36,546 nucleotides of DNA, from assembly GCA_903924465.1 (NCBI GenBank), contig CAIYBN010000016.1, forward strand, positions 1 to 36,546, given 5' to 3'. The stretch comes from an uncultured Myxococcales bacterium. Its GTDB lineage: Bacteria > Myxococcota_A > UBA9042. Position numbers and translations under genes: made by a program. Position 1 is the first letter of the stretch. Every line of letters starts with the position of its first letter. Of this stretch, positions 24,197 to 32,113 are shown one piece after another. The notes under the pieces were generated by a model. That model did no database searches. It had not been told where the DNA came from and worked only from the letters and a program-made list of their open reading frames with translations.

Positions 24197-27100
24197 GTGA
24201 GCGGGACCGGCCAGATGTATGTTCGCATGGGATGTCTGGCCGCCGCACTCACCGTCGGCTGTAGTTCACCCGCAACCAGCGAAAACAGCAGCGATACCTT
24301 CATCTGGACTTTGGATATTTCCCTCGGCGGCTTGGGAGACGGCGGCAACGGCGACGCTTCCGGCAAGGACCTGTTCGACACAAGCGGAAGCGACGCGAAC
24401 CTGCAGGACAGCGACACAGTCGACATCGAAGTCAACGCCGGCAATTGCCCCTTTCCCGCCAATCCCGCCAAAGGTGAGCCGGGCGCGTCGTGCGCCAGCG
24501 CTTCGGACTGCGACGACGGCTTGTGCGTCGACAGCCCGGACGGCAAGATCTGCACGGTCAACTGCACCGCTTGTTGTCCAAGCGGCTTCAAGTGCGCGGC
24601 GTTCCAGTCCGGCCGGGATCCCATCTCGGCTTGCCTGCCGGCTTGGACCCAATTGTGCCGCCCGTGCCTCGCCGACGCCGACTGCGCCAGCGATGCCGGT
24701 GCGCTGTGCGTTGCCTATGGCGGAACGGGTAGCTTTTGTGCCGCGCCTTGTGAGGCGACCGCAGACTGCCCCGCTGGATTCGCATGCCAGACGGCGCAAG
24801 GTTCCATGGGCGCAGGCAAGCAGTGCGTGAAGCAGCAAGGTGAGTGCGCCTGTTCGGAGGCGGCAACCATGGCCGGCGCGAAGACGACGTGCAGCGTGAC
24901 GAACAGCGCGGGCACCTGTTCCGGCACGCGGAAGTGCACGCTGCAGGGATTGGCGCCTTGTCCCGCGGCCACGCCAGCTGTCGAAAGCTGCGACGGGGCC
25001 GACAACGACTGCAACGGCCAGACCGACGAACCTGGTGCCGTGGGCTGCGTGACGTATTTTGCGGACGGCGACGGCGATGGCTCGGGCAAAGCTGGATCAA
25101 CCGGGCAGTGCTTGTGCGCACCGGTCGGCAGCTACACGGCAGTGACCGCGACCGACTGCGACGACGCGAACGCCGCGATCCACGTCGGCGCGCCGGAGCT
25201 GTGCGACAACCTCGACAACAACTGCAACGGCCTCACCGACGATGGCTGCGACGACGACCAGGACGGTTGGTGCGACGCCAGCCTGATCGTCGTCGGCACG
25301 CCGATCGTCTGCCCCAAAGGCCAAGGCGATTGCGACGACACGAACGCCGCGATCCATCCCGGCCAGGCGGAAATCTGCGGCAACGGTATCGACGACAACT
25401 GCGACGGCCTGACCGACAGCGGCGCCGACCCGAGCGGCTGCGTGGCGTTCTACATGGACGGCGACGGCGATGGCTATGGCACGGGCACGTCGGTGTGCGT
25501 GTGCAGCGCGACGGGGCTCTACACGACGCCCAAGGCCGGCGATTGCAACGACGTCGACCCGAACGTGAACCCTGGCAAGGTCGAATTGTGCGGCAATGGC
25601 GTGGACGACAACTGCAATGGCCAGATCGACGAGGCCGGCGCGAGCGGTTGCACGCCGTACTTCACCGACGACGACGGCGACGGCTATGGCGTCGGCACAG
25701 CACTCTGCCTGTGCGCGCCGGATGCAACACATACTGCGGTCAAGAATGGCGATTGCGACGACCAATCGAGCGCACGCCACCCGGGCGCAGCCGAGATTTG
25801 CAACGGCATCGACGATGACTGCGACGGCGTGACGGACCAGCCGGGCTCGGGCGGTTGCACGTTGGTCTATCCGGACGCCGACGCGGACGGCTACGGCGTG
25901 ACGCTGGGCGGCATTTGCTTGTGCACCGTCCCGCCGACTGGCTACGCGTCGCAAGGCGGCGACTGCAATGATGCGTCGGCAGCGGCGTATCCCGGCGCAA
26001 CGGAGATTTGTGACGGTTTGGACAACAATTGCAACGGCCAAGTGGACGAGGCCGGCGCGCAAGGCTGCACCAAGTTCTATCAGGACACCGACGGCGACGG
26101 ATTCGGCGACGCCACGGCCGTTCAATGCCTGTGCGCAGCGTCGGGCAGCTACACGGCCACGCAGCCCGGTGACTGCAACGATCAGGTCGCTGCCATCAGC
26201 CCGGCGGCGACGGAGACATGCGACGGGATCGACAACAACTGCAACGGCCAGACCGACGAAGCGGGCGCCACCGGCTGCACGGTTTACGCGGCGGACAGCG
26301 ACGGCGACGGCTTTGGCGCGATCGGCGACACGCAGTGCTTGTGCGCGGCCAGCGGCGTCTACACCAGCTTGAAGGCGACCGACTGCAACGACCAGAACAA
26401 GGCGATTCACCCCGGCGCCGACGAAATCTGCGACGGCTTGGACAACGACTGCGACGGCATCACCGACCCGAACGGTAGTGAAGGCTGCCAGAATTGGTTC
26501 CTGGACAAGGACGGCGACGGCTACGGCACCTCGGCAGCCGCGCCGATCTGCGCGTGTGGCGACGTGCCCGGGCGCGCGTTGCTCGGCGGCGATTGCAACG
26601 ACGCGAACGCGGCCATTCACCCCGGCGTGGTCGAAACGTGCAACGGCGTGGACGACAATTGCGACGGCAGCATCGACCCGCTGGGCTCGGCGAATTGCAT
26701 CGTCTATTTCACGGATATGGATCAGGACGGCTACGGCATTGGCAGCGGCTACTGCATGTGCAGCGCGGTCTCGTCGATTTCAGCTACCGTCGGCGGCGAC
26801 TGCAACGACGCCAATCCGGCGATCCATCCCAACGCCACCGAAGTCTGCAACGGCGTGGACGACAACTGCAACGGCCAGACGGACGAGGGCGCGAGCGCGG
26901 CGTACTACGCCGACGGCGATGGCGACGGGTACGGCACGGGCAGCCCGGTCATCGCCTGCGCACCGCCCGCGGGCTTCCCCGCGACGTCCAACGGCGACTG
27001 CAACGACGGCAACGCCGCCATTCACCCCGGCGCCACGGAGGTCTGCAACGGCGTGGACGACAACTGCAACGGCCAAATCGACGAAGGCCTGGCCACGCAG

Positions 27101-28171
27101 ACGTACTACCTGGACGCCGACAAAGACGGCTACGGCACCGCAGTCAGCCAGGTTTCCTGCGCGCCGAGCGGCAGCTACACGGCGACACTGACCAACGACT
27201 GCAACGACGGCAACGCGGCGATTCACCCCGGCGCGACCGAGGTGTGCAACAGCGTGGACGACAATTGCAACGGCCAGGTCGACGAAGGCTTGCCAACGCA
27301 AACCTACTATCTGGATGCGGACAAGGACGGCTACGGCACCACCGCGAGCCAGGTTTCCTGCGCCGCGAGCGGCAGCTACACCGCGACCAACAGCACCGAC
27401 TGCAACGACAGCAACGCCGCCGTGAATCCCGGCCATGCGGAAGTGTGCGGCAATGGAGTGGATGACAATTGCAATGGTGCGACGGATGAGGGGTGTGCGC
27501 TTTGTTTGAATACCAGCAACGCGATGCTGAAGGCGCAGTCCGGCTGGAAGGTCTACAAAAACGCCGCATACATCAGCGACGGTTGTGAGCTTGTGCCGTA
27601 CAATTCACACAAGCAAGGGCAAATCTATTACACACTAGGACGCATCGCGGCCGCCACGACACACATTGAGTTTGACGCTGCCATCGACAACAGTGGGTCT
27701 GATGGTTTTTCCTTGAACATTATTGATGTGGCCAACTTGGCGACGTTGGAGGCAGACATTGCGGCTGCCTTGGACGGCATGTGCCTCGGTTTTGGCGTGA
27801 CAGGGCCGTGCGCGACGGCGGTGACGATGAACGCGTTGCACCTGAAATTGGATACCCACTACAACTCGGGCGACAAGATCTCCAACGGCTACGAGTTCGC
27901 GCTGGTTCTGAACGGCAACCCGCAAAACTACTTGGCTTGGGCTGACGCTTGGAACGTGCCCGGCGATATTCGTGACTGGGCGTATCACCACTATGTGGTC
28001 GACATCAGCGGCACTTCATTCAAGGCGAGCATTGATGACTACTCACTCATCAACACGACGCTGCCGTCGACATTCGCTGGCGGCTTCGTCGGCTTCTCCG
28101 CGGCGACTGGATCGGACTACACGGAACACGAAGTCGCCAACTTCTCCATCACCCAAACTTCCTGCCCGTGA
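24197..28171 (+). CDS. giant Asp/Cys-rich repeat (MopE-like) lipoprotein with L-type lectin-like C-terminus
   Basis: The protein of about 1324 residues starts at GTG 24197, which has a perfect AGGAGG 6 nt upstream. The signal MGCLAAALTVGC gives a lipobox. After cysteine-rich modules (about 80-260) come thirteen repeats of about 65 residues of the form DxDGDGYG...DCNDxNAAIHPGATEVCNGVDDNCNGQxDEG (about 262-1100), as in MopE-type calcium- or metal-binding proteins. The last 225 residues look like a concanavalin A/L-type lectin fold (HIEFDAAIDNSGSDGFSLNI, GGFVGFSAATGSDYTEHEVANFSI). The design is a lipid-anchored stalk stiffened by calcium with a carbohydrate-binding tip. This role is inference from the domains. 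The downstream GNAT gene is convergent. Confidence 0.88.
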   Translation: MSGTGQMYVRMGCLAAALTVGCSSPATSENSSDTFIWTLDISLGGLGDGGNGDASGKDLFDTSGSDANLQDSDTVDIEVNAGNCPFPANPAKGEPGASCASASDCDDGLCVDSPDGKICTVNCTACCPSGFKCAAFQSGRDPISACLPAWTQLCRPCLADADCASDAGALCVAYGGTGSFCAAPCEATADCPAGFACQTAQGSMGAGKQCVKQQGECACSEAATMAGAKTTCSVTNSAGTCSGTRKCTLQGLAPCPAATPAVESCDGADNDCNGQTDEPGAVGCVTYFADGDGDGSGKAGSTGQCLCAPVGSYTAVTATDCDDANAAIHVGAPELCDNLDNNCNGLTDDGCDDDQDGWCDASLIVVGTPIVCPKGQGDCDDTNAAIHPGQAEICGNGIDDNCDGLTDSGADPSGCVAFYMDGDGDGYGTGTSVCVCSATGLYTTPKAGDCNDVDPNVNPGKVELCGNGVDDNCNGQIDEAGASGCTPYFTDDDGDGYGVGTALCLCAPDATHTAVKNGDCDDQSSARHPGAAEICNGIDDDCDGVTDQPGSGGCTLVYPDADADGYGVTLGGICLCTVPPTGYASQGGDCNDASAAAYPGATEICDGLDNNCNGQVDEAGAQGCTKFYQDTDGDGFGDATAVQCLCAASGSYTATQPGDCNDQVAAISPAATETCDGIDNNCNGQTDEAGATGCTVYAADSDGDGFGAIGDTQCLCAASGVYTSLKATDCNDQNKAIHPGADEICDGLDNDCDGITDPNGSEGCQNWFLDKDGDGYGTSAAAPICACGDVPGRALLGGDCNDANAAIHPGVVETCNGVDDNCDGSIDPLGSANCIVYFTDMDQDGYGIGSGYCMCSAVSSISATVGGDCNDANPAIHPNATEVCNGVDDNCNGQTDEGASAAYYADGDGDGYGTGSPVIACAPPAGFPATSNGDCNDGNAAIHPGATEVCNGVDDNCNGQIDEGLATQTYYLDADKDGYGTAVSQVSCAPSGSYTATLTNDCNDGNAAIHPGATEVCNSVDDNCNGQVDEGLPTQTYYLDADKDGYGTTASQVSCAASGSYTATNSTDCNDSNAAVNPGHAEVCGNGVDDNCNGATDEGCALCLNTSNAMLKAQSGWKVYKNAAYISDGCELVPYNSHKQGQIYYTLGRIAAATTHIEFDAAIDNSGSDGFSLNIIDVANLATLEADIAAALDGMCLGFGVTGPCATAVTMNALHLKLDTHYNSGDKISNGYEFALVLNGNPQNYLAWADAWNVPGDIRDWAYHHYVVDISGTSFKASIDDYSLINTTLPSTFAGGFVGFSAATGSDYTEHEVANFSITQTSCP
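24970..27495 (+). repeat. thirteen Asp/Cys-rich coding repeats of about 200 bp
   Basis: Tandem in-frame units of 64-70 codons, with one short first unit. The last units are the most alike: 27098-27298 and the unit from 27299 share almost the whole protein sequence but differ at many third codon positions. This suggests duplication followed by selection, or partial gene conversion. The array would be prone to recombination and to assembly errors. Confidence 0.88.
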
Positions 28172-28311
28172 TCGATTTCGCCTGGCAAACGGGCCGCTCG
28201 CCCCCGTGGCCCACAGCGCATTCGCATGGACCGCGTGCCACGAATCCGGCACTGTCCAACCACGGCCGCCGGTACGAAATCGCAAGACATTGGCGAACTT
28301 GAGGTGACAGC

Positions 28312-28521
28312 ATGGCAACCGGCGGCCGAAGTGGCGCGAAGGATTCGCACCCAGCCATGTCTGCTCGTTGGTCGGTCGCGCCTACGCTCCTGCTTCTCGG
28401 CGCGGGCTGCACGGGCTGGCGAGAGCTTGCCGCCGCCGAGCAACCAGTCACCACCGCCAAACATAGTACACGACCGGATCCCCCGGACTATAGTAATCCT
28501 CAATCCGCCCCTCGTCCTTGA
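28312..28521 (+). CDS. possible small lipoprotein
   Basis: A 69-codon frame holds MSARWSVAPTLLLLGAGC from an internal ATG (28357), a good lipoprotein signal and lipobox. The mature part would be only about 37 residues. A GAGGTG lies about 6 nt before the ATG at 28312. The last part overlaps the GNAT gene on the other strand by about 70 nt. With no known family it may be a chance frame or a remnant. Confidence 0.22.
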   Translation: MATGGRSGAKDSHPAMSARWSVAPTLLLLGAGCTGWRELAAAEQPVTTAKHSTRPDPPDYSNPQSAPRP

Positions 28522-28951
28522 ACCCCGTCGCATCATAAAACGCCCGCGTGCCGCCGTAGAGCTCGCGGCCGCTGGTTTCCAGCACCAGCCGCTTGCCGCC
28601 CAACGCCATCGCCACATCGCGAATCGCTTGACACAACACCCGACCAATCCCGGCGCGGCGAATCGTCACGTCTGAGGCAATGAAGTAAAGATGCCAAGTC
28701 CCCTCGGTCATCGGCGTGTGGCCAAAGGTCGCATAGCCCACGACGCGGCCCTCGCGCTCCGCCACCACCGTCGGATAGTCACCGTTGACGCCACTGGTCG
28801 GTCCTTCACCCAGGTACACGTCGACGATTTCCAAGCCGATGATGCATTCCTCTTCGCTGAAATTGCCCGCTTCGCGCAACAGCCGGTCAATCGCTGGTCG
28901 ATCGTGCGCCGCGGCCAGGCGCGTGGTCACTAAACTCATCTGTTGCCTCAT
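28448..28951 (-). CDS. GNAT-family N-acetyltransferase
   Basis: The 167-residue protein has the acetyl-CoA-binding core of GNAT enzymes: VVAEREGRVVGYATFG (motif C/D side), LYFIASDVTIRRAGIGRVLCQAI with the RRxGIG-type pyrophosphate loop, and LETSGRELYGGTRAFYDATGF (motif B side). The sequence type with ETSGR..Y..TR.FY is one I associate with GNAT genes placed beside D-Ala-D-Ala-ligase-like genes. Its ATG directly follows the stop of the ATP-grasp gene (TAAATG), so it is translationally coupled; ATG 28939 is an alternative. It would acylate an amine, perhaps the product of the two ligases. The substrate is unknown. Confidence 0.9.
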   Translation of the reverse strand: MRQQMSLVTTRLAAAHDRPAIDRLLREAGNFSEEECIIGLEIVDVYLGEGPTSGVNGDYPTVVAEREGRVVGYATFGHTPMTEGTWHLYFIASDVTIRRAGIGRVLCQAIRDVAMALGGKRLVLETSGRELYGGTRAFYDATGFKDEGRIEDYYSPGDPVVYYVWRW

Positions 28952-29923
28952 TTACTTGATACGCGCCCACTGCAATTGCAGCGAAACAAAATCTTCAAAC
29001 GTCAGTCCCAGCGCTGGCAGCGCGCGCACCAGCCCGGCGTCGGGCGAGAGATCCGGATTCGGATTCACGTCGATGATGAACGGTTCGCCCTGCGCGTCCA
29101 CGCGCAGATCCAGGCGCGCGTAGCCCGCGAGCCCCAGCGCTGCGAAGGCGCGATCCGCCAGATGGGCAATCCGCGCCCGCAGGTCGGTATCGACGGTCGC
29201 CGGGTAGTGCACCGGCGTCGTCAGAAACTCCGCGCTGTCCTCCTGCCACTTCGCCGCCCAAGTCAGGATTTTCGGTTGATGCGCGGCCACCGCGGAAAAG
29301 TCGATTTCGCCCAGCGCCAGATGCACAATCGGCCCGCCAAACGGCCCCAGCATCAGCGCGTTGATTTCGCGGCCAGCGACAAAGGCCTCGACCAACGCGT
29401 CGCCGAGCCCCCGCGCATGCAAGCGCGCCACGGCCGCCTGCGCCGCCGCGTGCGTGTGCACGACCGACTGCGCGTCAATCCCCGCGCTGCCATCCTGCGA
29501 CGTCGGCTTGACAATCGCCGGCAGCGGCACGTGTTCCGGCACTTCCTGACCCACCGGCACACGCACGGCCTCGGGCACACTCGCCCCTGCCGCCGCCAGC
29601 AGCGCGCGGGCGCGGGCTTTGTCCAGACACAGCGCGAGCTCCGCGGCCCCCGTCGCCGTCACGGGCACATCCTGCAATTCGAGCAGCGCCGCCGCGTGCA
29701 ATTCGCGCCCCGGCCGACCCGACGCTTCCTCGCATAGGTTCCAAATCACGTCCGGTCGCGCCGCCCGCAGCTCCTGCCAGAATTGCAGCGTATCCAGACC
29801 CAGCGGCACCCACAACGGCTCGTGGTCGAGCCGGGTCAGCGCGTGCGCCAGTTGGTTGACGGCTGCGTGCAGGTCGGTGTCGGGATCGCCGCGCTGGTCA
29901 GAAAAGGCAATGACGACGCGCAT
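28952..29923 (-). CDS. D-Ala-D-Ala-ligase-like ATP-grasp ligase
   Basis: The 323-residue protein has a pre-ATP-grasp domain (MRVVIAFSDQRGDPDTDL, then DVIWNLCEEASGRPGRELHAAALLEL) and an ATP-grasp domain: CLDKARARALLAAAGASVPEA, LPAIVKPTSQDGSAGI, LVEAFVAGREINALMLG, YARLDLRVDAQGEPFIIDVNPNPDLSPDAGL. The final Asp/Asn residues are the magnesium ligands. Typical members form a peptide-like bond using ATP. The segment LGEIDFSAVAAHQPKILTWAAKW matches LEVDFSALPPGAPQILGYESKW in the fused ligase at 2392-4323, so the two look paralogous. No mur or ddl context is present, and the ligase probably acts on something other than cell-wall D-Ala-D-Ala. It starts 6 nt after the upstream ligase stop. Confidence 0.87.
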   Translation of the reverse strand: MRVVIAFSDQRGDPDTDLHAAVNQLAHALTRLDHEPLWVPLGLDTLQFWQELRAARPDVIWNLCEEASGRPGRELHAAALLELQDVPVTATGAAELALCLDKARARALLAAAGASVPEAVRVPVGQEVPEHVPLPAIVKPTSQDGSAGIDAQSVVHTHAAAQAAVARLHARGLGDALVEAFVAGREINALMLGPFGGPIVHLALGEIDFSAVAAHQPKILTWAAKWQEDSAEFLTTPVHYPATVDTDLRARIAHLADRAFAALGLAGYARLDLRVDAQGEPFIIDVNPNPDLSPDAGLVRALPALGLTFEDFVSLQLQWARIK

Positions 29924-29929
29924 ATCCAG

Positions 29930-31183
29930 CTACCGCAGCACGGCGATGGCCGGATCGTCGGTCAGCGTCAGCACCGCGAGCGCCCTCGCCTTCTTGCGTT
30001 TGGGCTCGCCGCGCGGCACCAACATCGGCCGCAGGACGCCCTGACGGAACTCGGCCTCGCGCAGGATCCGGGTAATCAGCGCCTCCCACGTCCAGCCCAT
30101 CGCCCGCGCCATGATGACGATATCGCCCGTCGCCGGCGACAGGCCCGGCAGCGGATTGGCCTCGATGAAATACGGCTCGCCGTCCGGCCCCACACGAAAA
30201 TCGATGCGCGCCACGTCGCGACAATCCAGCAGGCGAAACGCCGCCAGCGCCGCCGCTTCAATGCGCTGGCACATGTCCTGCGGCAGCTCCGGCGGAATCG
30301 CGTAGCGCACGCGGTGGGCAAAATCGCGCTTGGCTTGCAGCGAATAGATGAAATCGCCCGGCTCACCCTGGGTCGGCACCACGTGCATCAGGCCCACGAC
30401 TTCCGGCTGGCGATTGCCGACCACGCCGACCGTCACCTCCGGTCCGCGCACGAACGCTTCGACCAGCACTGGCCGACCATAGTCGTCCAGCAAGCGGCGG
30501 CACAGAGACTCCAGCGCGGGCAAATCTGCGCACTTGCAATCGTCGTGGATGCCTTTGGACGAGCCTTCATCATTCGGCTTGGCGATGACCGGAAACGCCA
30601 GGTCAAAATCCTGAAGGTCTGCCAGCGTCCGCACCACGCGCCAGCCCGGCGTCTTCACGACGCCCATCAGCAGCCGCTTGGCCACGTCCTTGTCCAGCGT
30701 CGCCGCCAGCGTCAGCGGGTCCGAACCGGTGTAGTGCAGCCCGAGCATTTCGCAGAGCGCCGGCACCAGTGCCTCGCGACACCGACCGCCGCGGCCTTCT
30801 GCGATGTTGAACACCAGGTCGAAGTTGCCCGAAGTCAGCCGCCGCGGCAGGCTGCGATCGGCCTCGAGCACGGTGACGACATAGCCCTCCTGGGCAAACA
30901 ATTGCGCCAGCGCGCCAATCGTTTCCGGGCTGTCGAACTCTTCGTTTTCATCGGTCGGCGCATCGCTGTCGCCGGCTTGCGCCACCTGCTTGACGTTGCA
31001 GACCAGCGCCAACCGCCGCCGCACTCGCGTGCGCTGGCGGCCCAGGCGTCGTCCCGACGGAGGCTCCTCCGCTTCCGCGGCCAGCACGCTGGTCTCGACA
31101 TGGCCGGCTTCCGCGCGCTCCTGCTGATTCAGACTGACAATCGGCCCCGCAGAAACTGGCTGGCCATCGGGAACTTGCGTCAT
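29930..31183 (-). CDS. ATP-grasp ligase, D-Ala-D-Ala-ligase-like
   Basis: The protein of 417 residues has a nonconserved N-terminal 50 residues and then a pre-ATP-grasp domain (RRRLALVCNV, DLVFNIAEGRGGRCREALVPALCEMLGLHYTGSDPLTLAATLDKDVAKRLL). The ATP-grasp core reads FPVIAKPNDEGSSKGI, LVEAFVRGPEVTVGVVG, VARIDFRVGPDGEPYFIEANPLPGLSPATG, close to the D-Ala-D-Ala ligase pattern (IARGSSxG and ExNxxPG). ATG 31183 has GAGGAG 7-8 nt upstream and is far better supported than the frame's upstream extension to 31318. It is the first gene of the operon ATP-grasp, ATP-grasp, GNAT. Substrate unknown; cytoplasmic by absence of signals. Confidence 0.88.
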   Translation of the reverse strand: MTQVPDGQPVSAGPIVSLNQQERAEAGHVETSVLAAEAEEPPSGRRLGRQRTRVRRRLALVCNVKQVAQAGDSDAPTDENEEFDSPETIGALAQLFAQEGYVVTVLEADRSLPRRLTSGNFDLVFNIAEGRGGRCREALVPALCEMLGLHYTGSDPLTLAATLDKDVAKRLLMGVVKTPGWRVVRTLADLQDFDLAFPVIAKPNDEGSSKGIHDDCKCADLPALESLCRRLLDDYGRPVLVEAFVRGPEVTVGVVGNRQPEVVGLMHVVPTQGEPGDFIYSLQAKRDFAHRVRYAIPPELPQDMCQRIEAAALAAFRLLDCRDVARIDFRVGPDGEPYFIEANPLPGLSPATGDIVIMARAMGWTWEALITRILREAEFRQGVLRPMLVPRGEPKRKKARALAVLTLTDDPAIAVLR

Positions 31184-31585
31184 CTCCAATCTCCTCAGAG
31201 GCGGCCGCCGGGCATGGCGAAAAGGCGGCCGCACTGGCGCGATCGTGCGGACTTGCCGCAGAGAGTCAAGGTGCAAGGCCCGCGGAGGCGCCCGCAGCGC
31301 CTCAGAACACCGCTCCACACGCAGCCTCAGACGATTTTGCCGGATTTGCGGCCTGATCGTGACGGTTCGCCAAGGGACGCGTTTGGAACAAGTTTGCGTT
31401 ATTCAATGACTATTCACCGCAAGTCTACCGTGCGCGTGACGCAGCGGCGGAAGTTGCATAGACTGAGGGCGCCCACGTGGCCGCGCATCGGCGCGACGCG
31501 CACACGCAACCACATGCCCTGACTCACATTTCGCCAGCAGGACAACGCTTCTTTTCCCGCCCTCAGGACGCCGCCGGAGCCGCAC
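31184..31585. other. divergent control region, no gene seen
   Basis: This 402-nt space separates the starts of the ligase operon (minus) and the carbonic anhydrase-like operon (plus), so it should hold both promoters. An AT-rich patch at about 31380-31420 stands out from the GC-rich surroundings, but I found no convincing -35/-10 pair. Frames crossing it are shadows of neighbouring genes. Confidence 0.55.
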
Positions 31586-32113
31586 GTGATTCAGCGCTAC
31601 AAAGACAAGATTCCGCAGATTCATCCGACCGCGTGGGTGCATCCGATGGCGACGGTCATCGGCGACGTGGTGCTTGGTCCCTACGTCAGCGTCTGGCCGG
31701 GCGCCGTGCTGCGCGGCGATTGCGGGCCGATTCGCATCGGTGCGTTCACCAACATCCAGGACGGCACGGTGGTGCACACGACGCAGGACTTGAGCGAGGC
31801 GATCGTCGGCCAGCGCGTCACGGTCGGCCACAACGCGATCCTCCATGGCTGTCGCATTGGTGACGATTGCCTGGTCGGCATGCACGCAACGGTGCTGGAC
31901 AACGCCGAGATCAGCCACCAGACGATTATCGCAGCGGGATCGGTCGTGACGGTGGGCAAGAAGTTTCCGCCGCGGGTGATGCTGCTGGGCAGCCCGGCGC
32001 GCGTGTCGCGGGAATTGGAGGACAAGCACATCCTGCAAATTGATTACGGCTGGCGGGCGTATCAGGAATACATGAAGCCGTTCGCGAGCGGTGAAGTCGA
32101 GACCATCGGCTGA
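31586..32113 (+). CDS. gamma-carbonic anhydrase-like hexapeptide-repeat protein
   Basis: The 175-residue protein is a left-handed beta-helix of the gamma-carbonic anhydrase/YrdA/PaaY type. Hexapeptide turns run from HPTAWVHPMATVIGDVVLG to GSVVTVGKKFPP. The candidate zinc ligands are present: His in GTVVHTT, and the two His of VGHNAILHGC, with a nearby His in GMHATV. A C-terminal helix (YGWRAYQEYM) follows. The start is GTG 31586 with GGAG about 8 nt upstream. Family members either hydrate CO2 or have other or unknown roles. Its TGA overlaps the next ATG by one base, so it is coupled to the aminotransferase gene. Confidence 0.92.
   Translation: MIQRYKDKIPQIHPTAWVHPMATVIGDVVLGPYVSVWPGAVLRGDCGPIRIGAFTNIQDGTVVHTTQDLSEAIVGQRVTVGHNAILHGCRIGDDCLVGMHATVLDNAEISHQTIIAAGSVVTVGKKFPPRVMLLGSPARVSRELEDKHILQIDYGWRAYQEYMKPFASGEVETIG

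Noticed and set aside
25097..26620. A 507-codon minus-strand open frame rich in Val and Ala
   Set aside because: It is the reverse reading of the repeat array of the 24197 lipoprotein; its repetitive Val/Ala pattern comes from the Asp/Asn-rich codons.
24970..27495. CRISPR-like periodic repeats
   Set aside because: The repeats are long, diverged, in frame and code for metal-binding modules. There are no unique spacers or cas genes.
31380..31420. AT-rich patch as a promoter
   Set aside because: Although it stands out in the GC-rich setting, I could not align a convincing -35/-10 pair on either strand.
29783..31522. A 579-codon plus-strand open frame
   Set aside because: It is antisense to the 29930 ligase operon, which has full ATP-grasp motifs, and carries no domain of its own.
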